A stretch of 5,865 nt of DNA from an uncultured Bacteroidota bacterium (lineage in GTDB: Bacteria > Bacteroidota > Bacteroidia > Chitinophagales > Chitinophagaceae): assembly GCA_903835145.1 (NCBI GenBank), contig CAILMA010000684.1, positions 1-5,865 of the forward strand, written 5' to 3'. The translations under genes and the position numbers were made by a program. Position 1 is the stretch's first letter. Every line of letters starts with the position of its first letter. Under the pieces are notes generated by a model. The model made no database searches, was not told the DNA's origin, and worked only from the letters and a program-made list of their open reading frames with translations. Of the stretch, positions 1-5,865 are shown piece by piece.

Positions 1-1
1 A

Positions 2-457
2 ACCGGGATAAAGGACAACAAATATTGCAGCGAAATCAAAGACTTTGTAGAGCACAGCAAGAACAAAAATAATATTAAGTTGTATCCCTATGTTACACGT
101 TCTGAAATGCTCGCATTGCAGGAACATGCACATATAGGCGCGTGCCTTACAAGGGAATATGACGATATTATCGTATCAAAGATGATAGCACCGAATAAAG
201 TTGGCGAATATTTGGATAAAGGTCTTTTTATAGTAGGCGTGAAAAGTGAATACATGAATTTATTTGAATACAACGGTGTAGCTGCTCTTGCAGACTCACC
301 ATCACCAAATGACATAACTTTGACGCTGAGGAAGGCCCTTGACGTCACAAATACAATCGATTACAGAAACAAAATAACTTACTTTGTGCAAAATTATTTT
401 TGTATGCAACATCAGTTAAAACCAATCATCAGGTTCTTAGCACTAAAATCAAAATAA
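2..457 (+). CDS. Glycosyltransferase, C-terminal part (5' end outside window)
   Basis: The frame is open from base 2 to a TAA at 455-457, giving 151 codons with no start of its own, so this is the 3' part of a gene that begins upstream. An internal TTG at 80 is in frame but lies inside continuous coding sequence and is unlikely to be the start. The segment HIGACLTREYDD, followed by APNKVGEYLDKGLFIVG, matches the nucleotide-sugar-binding region of GT4-like (GT-B fold) glycosyltransferases, where a P-x-K-x-x-E-Y-x-x-x-G pattern is typical. A later stretch (PSPNDITLTLRKAL) resembles the region where these enzymes have a per-residue 'evaluate and loop' helix before the C-terminus. It would act in the cytoplasm, adding a sugar to a lipid-linked glycan. 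Only 25 bp separate it from the amidotransferase gene, suggesting one transcript. The donor and acceptor cannot be read from this fragment. The DNA looks more AT-rich than the genes downstream. Confidence 0.75.
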   Translation, partial: TGIKDNKYCSEIKDFVEHSKNKNNIKLYPYVTRSEMLALQEHAHIGACLTREYDDIIVSKMIAPNKVGEYLDKGLFIVGVKSEYMNLFEYNGVAALADSPSPNDITLTLRKALDVTNTIDYRNKITYFVQNYFCMQHQLKPIIRFLALKSK

Positions 458-466
458 TTTTTCACG

Positions 467-472
467 AAAGGA
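467..472 (+). promoter_or_regulatory. Possible Shine-Dalgarno sequence for the amidotransferase gene
   Basis: The sequence AAAGGA lies 10 bases before the ATG at 483, inside the 25-bp gap after the upstream glycosyltransferase. It is the only purine-rich, SD-like motif at sensible spacing before any start in the window; the polymerase, second glycosyltransferase and methyltransferase starts have none. Bacteroidota generally do not depend on this motif, so it may be incidental. Confidence 0.3.
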
Positions 473-482
473 ATATAATAAA

Positions 483-2324
483 ATGTGTGGAATAGCCTGT
501 TACCTGGGTAAAAATGAAAAGGAGGGAATAAGTTTTATCAATAGGGCCAGCCCATTGCTAAAACATAGGGGCCCCGATGATACCGGCATGTTTCATAACC
601 AACATGTTGCACTGTTGCACATGAGATTGTCCATTCTGGAATTGTCTGAGCTGGGGCATCAGCCTATGTCTTCTTCATGCGGCAGGTATTTAATTATATT
701 TAACGGGGAAATATACAACCACCTGGAATTGAGGGAAAGGTATTTGTCCGGTCACAAATTTCGCGGCCATTCTGATACTGAGACGATTCTTGAGCTTTTT
801 CGCCAACAGCAGGAAAAGATGCTCAACACGCTTGTGGGCATGTGGGCAATTATTATTTGGGATAAGGAAACCGAAAGAATCTTTATATCGAGGGACAGGT
901 TCGGGCAAAAACCACTGTATACCCGCCGGCACAATGACGGAAGCTGGAAATTGGGGAGCGAAATGAAGCCTCTGATTGCAGAAGGAGAGCACCCGGAGTT
1001 TAATGCAACAGCCGTAACAGAATACATAGCGATAGGCAACTACGGACATTTGGCCACCCATACATTTTTTAAAGATATTTTCCATTTTCCACAAGGGCAT
1101 TACGCCTGGCTTGCGTTTGGAGAACAGCATATTGAGGCAAAACCCTATTGGTGCCTGCCAGACATAAGAAATAAGGATAAAATACCGTTTGATGCTGCTG
1201 CTAAAAAACAATTGCACGATCTGGTAGTTGAGGCTGTTCTTTCTCAAACATTGTCTGATGTGCCTATTGGTATTACCTTATCCGGAGGTATTGATTCCTC
1301 GGTTATTACAGGTATACTTTCTACATACTACGATAAAAATATTCACGTTTTTACCGCTCAGTCGCCCAATAGCAAATTTGATGAAACAAACTTTGTAAAT
1401 GCAGTAATTGAAAAATGGCATAATCCACGATTTATAGTTCACTCTAAAAACCTCAATTCGCTTTCAGTAAAAGAAGACCTTGTAAAATACATTGGGATAC
1501 AAGAAGAGCCGTTTGGCGACCCATCGATAATTGCCCATGGTTTCCTTATGAAGATGGCTGCCGAGCAGGGCATTAAAGTAATTCTTAATGGACAGGGCGC
1601 CGACGAATTGTTTTTTGGGTATAGCAATATGGCTCAGGCTATACTTATGGAACAGCTAAAATCGGGTCACTTTAGCCGTTTCCTCAATAACATCAGGCAC
1701 ATGAAGCTCGGAAAGAGCTACTACCTGAGAGCATTGGTGCAATCCCTGGCACCGGGTCTTGAGTTCAGTTTGAGGGTGAAATCGCGGCTGAGCAAACGGA
1801 GCCATATCGGTGAGCAATTTCTTTCAGGTGTTGATGAAAGCATTATTAAGACCTATAGCTACAATAAGATATACAATGTTTGGGCAGAGTCCATGTTTGG
1901 TGTTCACCTGCCCCATCTTGTACACTACGATGATAGAAATGGTATGTCCTGCAGTGTTGAAGGCAGGATGCCCTTCCTCGATCATCGAATTGCAGAGTTT
2001 GTGGCCTCTGTGCAGCCATCAGAGTTTCTTGTGAACGGACTCAGAAAATCAATGCTAAGGGAGTCATGCCGGCAGTACCTGCCAGAAGAAGTTTATCAGA
2101 GAACGGACAAAATAGGTTTCTATACGCCCTTGGCTGATTCGCTGACACGGGATAAAGACTGGGTTTTGAGTAATTATAAAAACATCAACTTTATCGACCG
2201 GAAGTACAAGGGCGAACTGGAAACACACCTCAACAGTGGGCACCTCAGCACACCAGATGCATTGCATATTTATAGGCAGCTCTCGGTATATCTTTGGATG
2301 AAGGAATTTAATATGGTAGATTGA
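483..2324 (+). CDS. asnB: AsnB-type glutamine-dependent amidotransferase (asparagine synthase family)
   Basis: This 613-residue protein has the usual length and two-domain layout of the family. The N-terminal class II glutaminase domain starts MCGIA, so removing Met exposes the nucleophile Cys2. Expected partners are visible: Arg48, the Asn74-Gly75-Glu76 loop and Asp98. The start is fixed because Cys must be residue 2. The synthetase domain has the ATP PP-loop SGGIDSS at 267-273, a GQGADE motif at 370-375, and a late RMPFLDHRIAEF stretch typical of AsnB. The family hydrolyses glutamine and channels ammonia to an AMP-activated carboxylate, classically aspartate. In a polysaccharide cluster, homologues are often thought to amidate sugar carboxylates such as uronic acids; that role here is inference. 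By motif alignment, Gln371 occupies the position of catalytic Glu348 of E. coli AsnB, which supports a non-classical substrate. A housekeeping asparagine synthetase that merely sits here remains possible. Confidence 0.93.
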   Translation: MCGIACYLGKNEKEGISFINRASPLLKHRGPDDTGMFHNQHVALLHMRLSILELSELGHQPMSSSCGRYLIIFNGEIYNHLELRERYLSGHKFRGHSDTETILELFRQQQEKMLNTLVGMWAIIIWDKETERIFISRDRFGQKPLYTRRHNDGSWKLGSEMKPLIAEGEHPEFNATAVTEYIAIGNYGHLATHTFFKDIFHFPQGHYAWLAFGEQHIEAKPYWCLPDIRNKDKIPFDAAAKKQLHDLVVEAVLSQTLSDVPIGITLSGGIDSSVITGILSTYYDKNIHVFTAQSPNSKFDETNFVNAVIEKWHNPRFIVHSKNLNSLSVKEDLVKYIGIQEEPFGDPSIIAHGFLMKMAAEQGIKVILNGQGADELFFGYSNMAQAILMEQLKSGHFSRFLNNIRHMKLGKSYYLRALVQSLAPGLEFSLRVKSRLSKRSHIGEQFLSGVDESIIKTYSYNKIYNVWAESMFGVHLPHLVHYDDRNGMSCSVEGRMPFLDHRIAEFVASVQPSEFLVNGLRKSMLRESCRQYLPEEVYQRTDKIGFYTPLADSLTRDKDWVLSNYKNINFIDRKYKGELETHLNSGHLSTPDALHIYRQLSVYLWMKEFNMVD

Positions 2325-2337
2325 CGATTGCACCGAA

Positions 2338-2349
2338 AGCAGATCTGCT
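2338..2349. repeat. Perfect 12-bp palindrome after the amidotransferase gene
   Basis: AGCAGATCTGCT is identical to its reverse complement and begins 14 bases after the amidotransferase stop. As RNA it could form only a 4-bp stem with a GATC loop. The nearest T-run (five T at 2369-2373) is about 20 bases further on, so it does not look like a standard intrinsic terminator. It could be a dimeric protein-binding site or chance. Confidence 0.4.
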
Positions 2350-2456
2350 GATCAATTAAGACAATATGTTTTTGTGTATCTGATGGCAAAACGATTACGA
2401 CATATTATTTTCAATTGAAAAAAATGAAAAGAAACAAGGGCTAAACCTTATTGCTA

Positions 2457-2464
2457 TATATTTG
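2457..2464 (+). promoter_or_regulatory. Candidate Bacteroidota-type -7 promoter box (TATATTTG)
   Basis: TATATTTG matches the TAnnTTTG consensus of the -7 element used by the primary sigma factor of Bacteroidota. It lies in the 194-bp gap and would put transcription start near 2470, leaving a leader of about 50 bases before the polymerase ATG at 2519. No clear TTG-type -33 element is found at the usual spacing; the nearest TTG, at 2415-2417, is too far upstream. In AT-rich DNA an isolated match can be chance. Confidence 0.35.
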
Positions 2465-2518
2465 CTTCGTGAATTGGTTGGTCCATGCCTTAAGGCAACG
2501 GGCATATAATCGTTTGAA

Positions 2519-3886
2519 ATGGCTGTACATTTACTTTTTGTTATTATCTATTTAATGATGGATTCGGTTTTTGGCGCTTCGCCGGAAGCCATCAACATTG
2601 TTATGATAATACATTGCATTATATCTATCTTGCTTGTAATGAATGTGGGGTTGAAATTCGTGACGCCGCTTTCGGTGTATTACGGTGCTTGTATTATTTC
2701 ATGTGTTGGTAACCTGTCCGTGATGGGAAAGATAGGAACTGAAGCGAACAGGATGAACGCCCATATGATTCCTCAGTATGATGGAGAGGCGTCTTCAATT
2801 TGGGCGTTGGGGTCCACGGCCATATTTCTTGGTTTTTTGTTTTTCGAAAAGTTCTCACTCCCCTCGCTTAGATTCGATGTAAAAAAAGAGTACATAAAAA
2901 AGATGTACTATTACATTCTTGGCATTGCAATTTTCTTCCCCGAACTGGCCCAATATGTATCATTTCTCGGCTCCATTACAAAGCTGTTTTACCTTGCCGG
3001 TGTATTCGGTATCTTGTTCTTCGCCCGGCTCTGGGCTGAGAAGGATGACCTCGACTGCCGAACTTATGCGTTGGTTTTATATGTGGTACAAACCTATTTT
3101 GCAGCTACCAATTCTTACCTCAGAAGTGAGCTCCTCATTCCTACTGCGGTTTTGTTTGCAGGGTATTTTATTGGTAAAGGGCATATAAAGGCTGTTTTTT
3201 CCTATCGTATTGTTCCGTTTGCACTGTTGTTTGCCGCTTTCTTTTCTATCTTCAGTACCCTCGGTAAGTTCCGTAGCAGTGGTGAAAGTATCAATAGCTT
3301 CGCTGACATCATCACAGAGCAGGTAATAAACGGGGAAGAAGAAAAATCAGAAGACCTGTTCGAAGAAGAAGAGGCTTCGGGTACCTTCCTTGACCGATCT
3401 GCGGTCCTGGCTCAGCTTACCAATATTGTTAGGCTCACCAAAGAAAATGGTTTTTATGAGGGTTCTGCTTCCGCCCCACTCCTCGTCGCACTCGTGCCAA
3501 GATTTTTGTGGCCCGATAAACCACTCATTCAGATGGGGCGTTGGTTTGCTGTTGAAATTGGCGTTGCCTATATAAAAAGTGGTAAAAGCAAGGACTATAG
3601 TACGGCTAATAACTCGGTGAATATGACAATACCCGGCGAGCTTTACCTCGATTTCGGCTGGGCAGGCGTTATGATTGGATGCTTTCTTTTCGGCGGCATC
3701 CTCGTCATTCTTTGGAATTCTGTCGAGTTTTATTCTTCTCCTTACAACGTTATAGGCATTCTCTTCGGCGGTTACTTACTCATGCTGTCCTATACCATGG
3801 GGGCCGATCTTGAGATATTGGTGACATATACGTCAACATATATATTGATTTATGCCACCAAAAAAATAATTACAGATTATTTATAA
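2519..3886 (+). CDS. wzy: Wzy-type repeat-unit (O-antigen/capsule) polymerase
   Basis: This 455-residue protein is strongly hydrophobic, with roughly ten to eleven membrane segments, for example near 24-45, 48-70, 91-110, 128-146, 150-170, 178-195, 200-218, 225-247, 376-396, 404-424 and 426-446. Between about 248 and 375 lies one long soluble loop. It carries PRFLWPDKP at 327-335, and PGELYLDFGW at 372-381 leads into the next helix. This pattern is typical of oligosaccharide repeat-unit polymerases, which join undecaprenyl-linked units at the periplasmic face of the inner membrane. An in-frame TAA at 2507 limits the start to ATG 2519 or the Met codons at 13-14; 2519 keeps the first hydrophobic stretch. 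No SD is seen. The loop has an unusual acidic run (residues 273-285). Linkage specificity cannot be predicted. An O-antigen ligase or another member of the fold is less likely given these motifs. Confidence 0.85.
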   Translation: MAVHLLFVIIYLMMDSVFGASPEAINIVMIIHCIISILLVMNVGLKFVTPLSVYYGACIISCVGNLSVMGKIGTEANRMNAHMIPQYDGEASSIWALGSTAIFLGFLFFEKFSLPSLRFDVKKEYIKKMYYYILGIAIFFPELAQYVSFLGSITKLFYLAGVFGILFFARLWAEKDDLDCRTYALVLYVVQTYFAATNSYLRSELLIPTAVLFAGYFIGKGHIKAVFSYRIVPFALLFAAFFSIFSTLGKFRSSGESINSFADIITEQVINGEEEKSEDLFEEEEASGTFLDRSAVLAQLTNIVRLTKENGFYEGSASAPLLVALVPRFLWPDKPLIQMGRWFAVEIGVAYIKSGKSKDYSTANNSVNMTIPGELYLDFGWAGVMIGCFLFGGILVILWNSVEFYSSPYNVIGILFGGYLLMLSYTMGADLEILVTYTSTYILIYATKKIITDYL

Positions 3887-3898
3887 TTTACAATCAAT

Positions 3899-4936
3899 AT
3901 GAAGATCCTTTGTGCCGGGCCATTATGGAGGGGGAGTAATGCTGGTGGGCTGTTCAGGGCTTTAAGCAGAGAAGGTTGCATGATAGAGGTCGTTGACGAA
4001 TTTTACTTCGTGAGCTTACAAAGCAGAACCAAAAAGTTAAAAATAGCCGAAAGATTAATAAGGCCATGGCAGGAGACTGAGTACAACAATGCCATAAAAA
4101 GGCAGGTCGTAACTTTTAAGCCTGATGTATTGCTGGTATACAAAGGTGTGTTCGTACAGCCCCAAACCTTACTGTTTGCCCGCAAAAACAATTGCAAAAT
4201 TGCGTTGTTCTATCCCGATGTAAGCATGACCGCCCACGGCAAGAACATACCTCAGTCCATACCGCTTTATGACCTCATTTTTACTACCAAAACTTTTGGG
4301 ATAAAAGACATGGTAGATAAGTATGGCGTTAAAAACATGTTTTTCATTCCACATGGTTTTGACCCGGATATTCACCGCCCGCTGAACCTGAGTGCAAAAG
4401 ACAAAGCCATGTATGCCAACGAGGTCTCTTTTATTGGCACCTGGTCTCCTAAGAAGGAGAAGTGGCTTGCACATGTGAAAGAAGCTCTGCCGCATGTGGA
4501 CCTGAAAATATGGGGGGGACAGTGGGACCGGTCTTCAACAGCAAGTCTCGGACCGGCGATACAAAAAGTTTACCTCATCGGCGACCTTTATGCTGCTGCT
4601 ATACAGTGTTCGCTCATTAACCTTGCTATCCTGTCAGAGCAGGTTTCCGGGGCTTCCTCCGGCGACCTCATTACATCACGTACGTTCCATATACCCGGTG
4701 CCAACGGTTTTATGCTGCATGAGCGCAATGAGGAATCGGTATTGTACTATAAAGAGGACGAGCAGGCCGGCTTTTTCGATGGCCCCGAAGAGCTTGTAGA
4801 AAAAATAAAGATATTCCTTGACGACCCTGCCCGGAGGGAGAAAATACGGGCGGCCGGCTTTGCCCACACCTGGGCCACACACTCGCTCGACGCCAGAGCG
4901 AAATCAATTATTCAACAACTAAATCTGCTGTTTTAA
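3899..4936 (+). CDS. CgeB-like glycosyltransferase (GT-B fold)
   Basis: This 345-residue protein has a GT-B style N-terminal half (MKILCAGPLWRG, then alternating strands and helices) and a C-terminal half with family landmarks. HGFDP at 152-156 is the linker typical of GT4-like enzymes. SFIGTWS at 177-183 opens the C-terminal domain. A D256 to R261-T-F-H-I-P266 segment followed by GFMLHERNEE matches the conserved region of CgeB-like glycosyltransferases (glycosyl transferases group 1 type), and the protein ends in a DDPARREKIRAAG helix, also typical. Residue 264 is His where many relatives have Glu; I recall both occurring, so this need not mean inactivity. It would transfer a sugar to the growing lipid-linked unit in the cytoplasm; donor and linkage are unknown. 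It starts 12 bp after the polymerase and its TAA overlaps the next ATG by one base, so all three genes are probably co-transcribed. Confidence 0.82.
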   Translation: MKILCAGPLWRGSNAGGLFRALSREGCMIEVVDEFYFVSLQSRTKKLKIAERLIRPWQETEYNNAIKRQVVTFKPDVLLVYKGVFVQPQTLLFARKNNCKIALFYPDVSMTAHGKNIPQSIPLYDLIFTTKTFGIKDMVDKYGVKNMFFIPHGFDPDIHRPLNLSAKDKAMYANEVSFIGTWSPKKEKWLAHVKEALPHVDLKIWGGQWDRSSTASLGPAIQKVYLIGDLYAAAIQCSLINLAILSEQVSGASSGDLITSRTFHIPGANGFMLHERNEESVLYYKEDEQAGFFDGPEELVEKIKIFLDDPARREKIRAAGFAHTWATHSLDARAKSIIQQLNLLF

Positions 4937-5661
4937 TGGAAAAATTTAAAGAAATATTATATACCAACTACGTAAGTACCCACAACAAAACATTGTATGG
5001 TGAACTCACTGTTGCTAAGATGGAAGGTATTTCTCCAGTACTTGATTTCCATTTCAAAAGGCATTTGCCAGCCGATAAAAACGCATTCCTGCTCGATATT
5101 GGTTGTGGTGATGGTAATTTCATTTACTGGCTCAATAAAATGGGCTACAAAAATGCCTTTGGTATAGATATTTCAGCCGAGCAGATAGAAAAAGGAAGGA
5201 AGCTTGGCATCAATAACCTGATATGTGATGACCTGCTAAAATACCTCAACGAAAACAAACAGAAATTCGACTTCATTATAGCCCGCGATGTAATAGAGCA
5301 TTTTACGCGTAATGAGGTTTTTGAGATTCTAATGCTGGTGAATAAAAACCTGACGGATAAAGGCAGGTTTGTAATGCAGGTGCCGAATGGACAGGGTATA
5401 TACTATACCAGCGTGTTTTATGGCGACTACACCCATGAGATGGCCTATACCATTACTTCTGTAAATCAGATTATCCTGAATACGGGATATAGCAAATCGG
5501 CCTGCTACCCTACGGGCCCGGTGCCGCACGGCCTGGTATCGACCATAAGGTACTACCTCTGGAAGACGAAGGTGGCCAGGCATAAATTCTGGAAAATGGT
5601 GGAGACGGGTAACCCTAACGGCATTTTTACCCAAAACCTAATAGCTGTAATAGACAAATAG
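4936..5661 (+). CDS. Class I SAM-dependent methyltransferase
   Basis: This 241-residue protein has the Rossmann-type SAM-binding signature. Motif I is LDIGCGDGN with Asp54 to Asn61. The acidic residue ending strand 2, which binds the ribose hydroxyls, is Asp78 in GIDIS. A post-motif segment, FDFIIARDVIEHF (111-123), matches the Methyltransf_11/23 type, and GRFVMQVPN follows as strand 5. There is no signal peptide or membrane segment, so it acts in the cytoplasm. The family methylates many acceptors; in this cluster the likely target is a sugar hydroxyl, amine or carboxyl of the repeat unit, or a nucleotide sugar, but this is inferred from neighbours. The ATG at 4936 shares its A with the stop of the glycosyltransferase (TAATG), indicating translational coupling. 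It is the last intact gene before the insertion sequence. Capping of the chain end is an alternative role. Confidence 0.85.
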   Translation: MEKFKEILYTNYVSTHNKTLYGELTVAKMEGISPVLDFHFKRHLPADKNAFLLDIGCGDGNFIYWLNKMGYKNAFGIDISAEQIEKGRKLGINNLICDDLLKYLNENKQKFDFIIARDVIEHFTRNEVFEILMLVNKNLTDKGRFVMQVPNGQGIYYTSVFYGDYTHEMAYTITSVNQIILNTGYSKSACYPTGPVPHGLVSTIRYYLWKTKVARHKFWKMVETGNPNGIFTQNLIAVIDK

Positions 5662-5689
5662 ACCAAGATATTCGTGTAAAAGAAAAAGC

Positions 5690-5709
5690 GTAAGCCTCCG
5701 GGCAACCAC
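5690..5709 (+). repeat. Candidate IS66 left terminal inverted repeat
   Basis: The stretch begins GTAAGCCTCCGGG, consistent with the GTAA start common to IS66-family termini. Its inner limit is a guess because the right-hand copy is outside the window. It is GC-richer than the flanking 28 bases, which supports a junction here. Confidence 0.45.
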
Positions 5710-5738
5710 GTCTTGCAAACAGCCCTTAGTATAGATAA

Positions 5739-5763
5739 TATTGCTGGTAAAAAATCAGCAATA
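5739..5763 (+). repeat. Hairpin just upstream of tnpB inside the insertion sequence
   Basis: TATTGCTG (5739-5746) and CAGCAATA (5756-5763) are perfect reverse complements with a 9-base spacer; a further G-U and a U-A pair can close the stem to a five-A loop. No T-run follows on either strand, so it is not a classical terminator. The 3' arm ends two bases before the tnpB ATG at 5766. The hairpin could therefore hide the tnpB start when RNA comes in from outside the element. Such protection is known for other insertion sequences (IS10, IS50); applying it here is inference. Confidence 0.5.
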
Positions 5764-5765
5764 CG

Positions 5766-5865
5766 ATGTTGCAGTTATCCCATAATTGCCGTTAATGGCT
5801 ATATCGTCCTATTACGGACATGCGAAAGAGCTTTGACTCACTATGCGGCATTGTTAAGGAAGATT
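5766..5865 (+). pseudogene. tnpB: IS66 TnpB accessory protein, 5' part with in-frame stop (continues past window)
   Basis: From ATG 5766 the frame reads MLQLSHNCR, then TAA at 5793-5795, then WLYRPITD and MRKSFDSLCGIVKED to the window end. The part after the stop matches the N-terminus of IS66-family TnpB, whose hallmark is a TDMR-x-x-F-(D/N)-x-L block. As I recall ISEc8 TnpB, residues 1-23 align without gaps and Met19 falls exactly on the TDM position, with the stop at residue 10, where relatives have a hydrophobic or Tyr residue. TAA is one base from TAT or TAC. TnpB is an accessory protein needed with TnpC for IS66 transposition. Because homology extends on both sides of the stop, a nonsense mutation is the simplest reading. 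Alternatives are a sequencing error, or translation from the in-frame ATG at 5820, which would lose the first conserved strand. The rest of the gene is not visible, so overall integrity is unknown. Confidence 0.75.

Larger units (their letters stand above)
5690..5865 (+). mobile_element. Left end of an IS66-family insertion sequence (right part outside window)
   Basis: The element is recognised from tnpB (see 5766-5865), and its left boundary is inferred. Members of IS66 have termini that begin GTAA and give 8-bp target duplications. GTAAGCC starts at 5690, 28 bases after the methyltransferase stop and 76 bases before the tnpB start, so it is the natural candidate terminus. The eight bases just outside it (5682-5689, GAAAAAGC) would be the target duplication. 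The gap to tnpB is too short for a tnpA gene and none is recognisable, so the element either lacks tnpA or has lost it. It lies in the same orientation as the cluster and would separate the methyltransferase from any downstream cluster genes. The right end, tnpC and matching inverted repeat are not visible. Confidence 0.65.

Noticed and set aside
690..1247. Open frame of 185 codons on the - strand
   Set aside because: It lies fully inside the amidotransferase gene, opposite well-conserved catalytic motifs, and its product shows no recognisable domain.
2338..2373. Intrinsic terminator after the amidotransferase gene
   Set aside because: The palindrome gives only a 4-bp stem and the T-run is about 20 bases away, so the geometry is wrong.
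2383..2418. Short frame MAKRLRHIIFN before the polymerase
   Set aside because: It has only 11 codons with no ribosome binding site and no support as a leader peptide.
4169..4495. Open frame of 108 codons on the - strand
   Set aside because: It is antisense to the CgeB-like glycosyltransferase and has no family signature or start signal.
5329..5634. Open frame of 101 codons on the - strand
   Set aside because: It is antisense to the methyltransferase, is rich in Arg and His from complemented codons, and lacks any domain pattern.
5802..5820. Small inverted repeat GTCC-TATTAC-GGAC near the right edge
   Set aside because: The 4-bp arms are explained by conserved tnpB codons (RPITD) and are expected by chance.
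5680..5865. Second + strand frame open to the window end, considered as a tnpA tail
   Set aside because: It has no start codon, crosses the proposed IS terminus, and its translation (KKKRKPPGNHVL...) does not resemble the TnpA C-terminus; the tnpB frame explains the region better.
1..5865. CRISPR array, tRNA or rRNA genes
   Set aside because: No regularly spaced direct repeats, tRNA cloverleaf or rRNA-like segments were seen on either strand.

Overview
The window is a slice of a surface-polysaccharide (capsule, O-antigen or exopolysaccharide) biosynthesis cluster, with every gene on the + strand, ending in the left end of an IS66-family insertion sequence. The organism is probably a member of the Bacteroidota. 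The reasons are the near-absence of Shine-Dalgarno sequences before the starts, an exact TAnnTTTG-type -7 box before the polymerase gene, and moderately AT-rich codon use. All three are indirect, so the genus cannot be named.

Layout: (1) 2-457, the C-terminal part of a GT4-like glycosyltransferase whose start lies outside the window. (2) 483-2324, an AsnB-type glutamine-dependent amidotransferase with complete glutaminase and PP-loop synthetase domains. (3) 2325-2518, a 194-bp gap holding a perfect 12-bp palindrome and a candidate promoter but no convincing gene. (4) 2519-3886, a multi-pass membrane protein with the motifs of a Wzy-type repeat-unit polymerase. (5) 3899-4936, a CgeB-like glycosyltransferase. 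(6) 4936-5661, a class I SAM-dependent methyltransferase whose ATG overlaps the preceding stop. (7) 5690-5865, a probable IS66 left end: a GTAA terminus, a hairpin, and the first codons of tnpB, which carry an in-frame TAA at codon 10.

Taken together, cytoplasmic glycosyltransferases would build a lipid-linked repeat unit. The AsnB homologue could amidate a uronic-acid or similar carboxylate, and the methyltransferase could add a methyl group to a sugar. Wzy would polymerise the exported units. The IS66 element sits 28 bp after the methyltransferase stop, so it may cut the operon off from whatever followed. No wholly new system is visible. The most informative points are the interrupted tnpB at the right edge and the Glu-to-Gln change in the AsnB synthetase motif.
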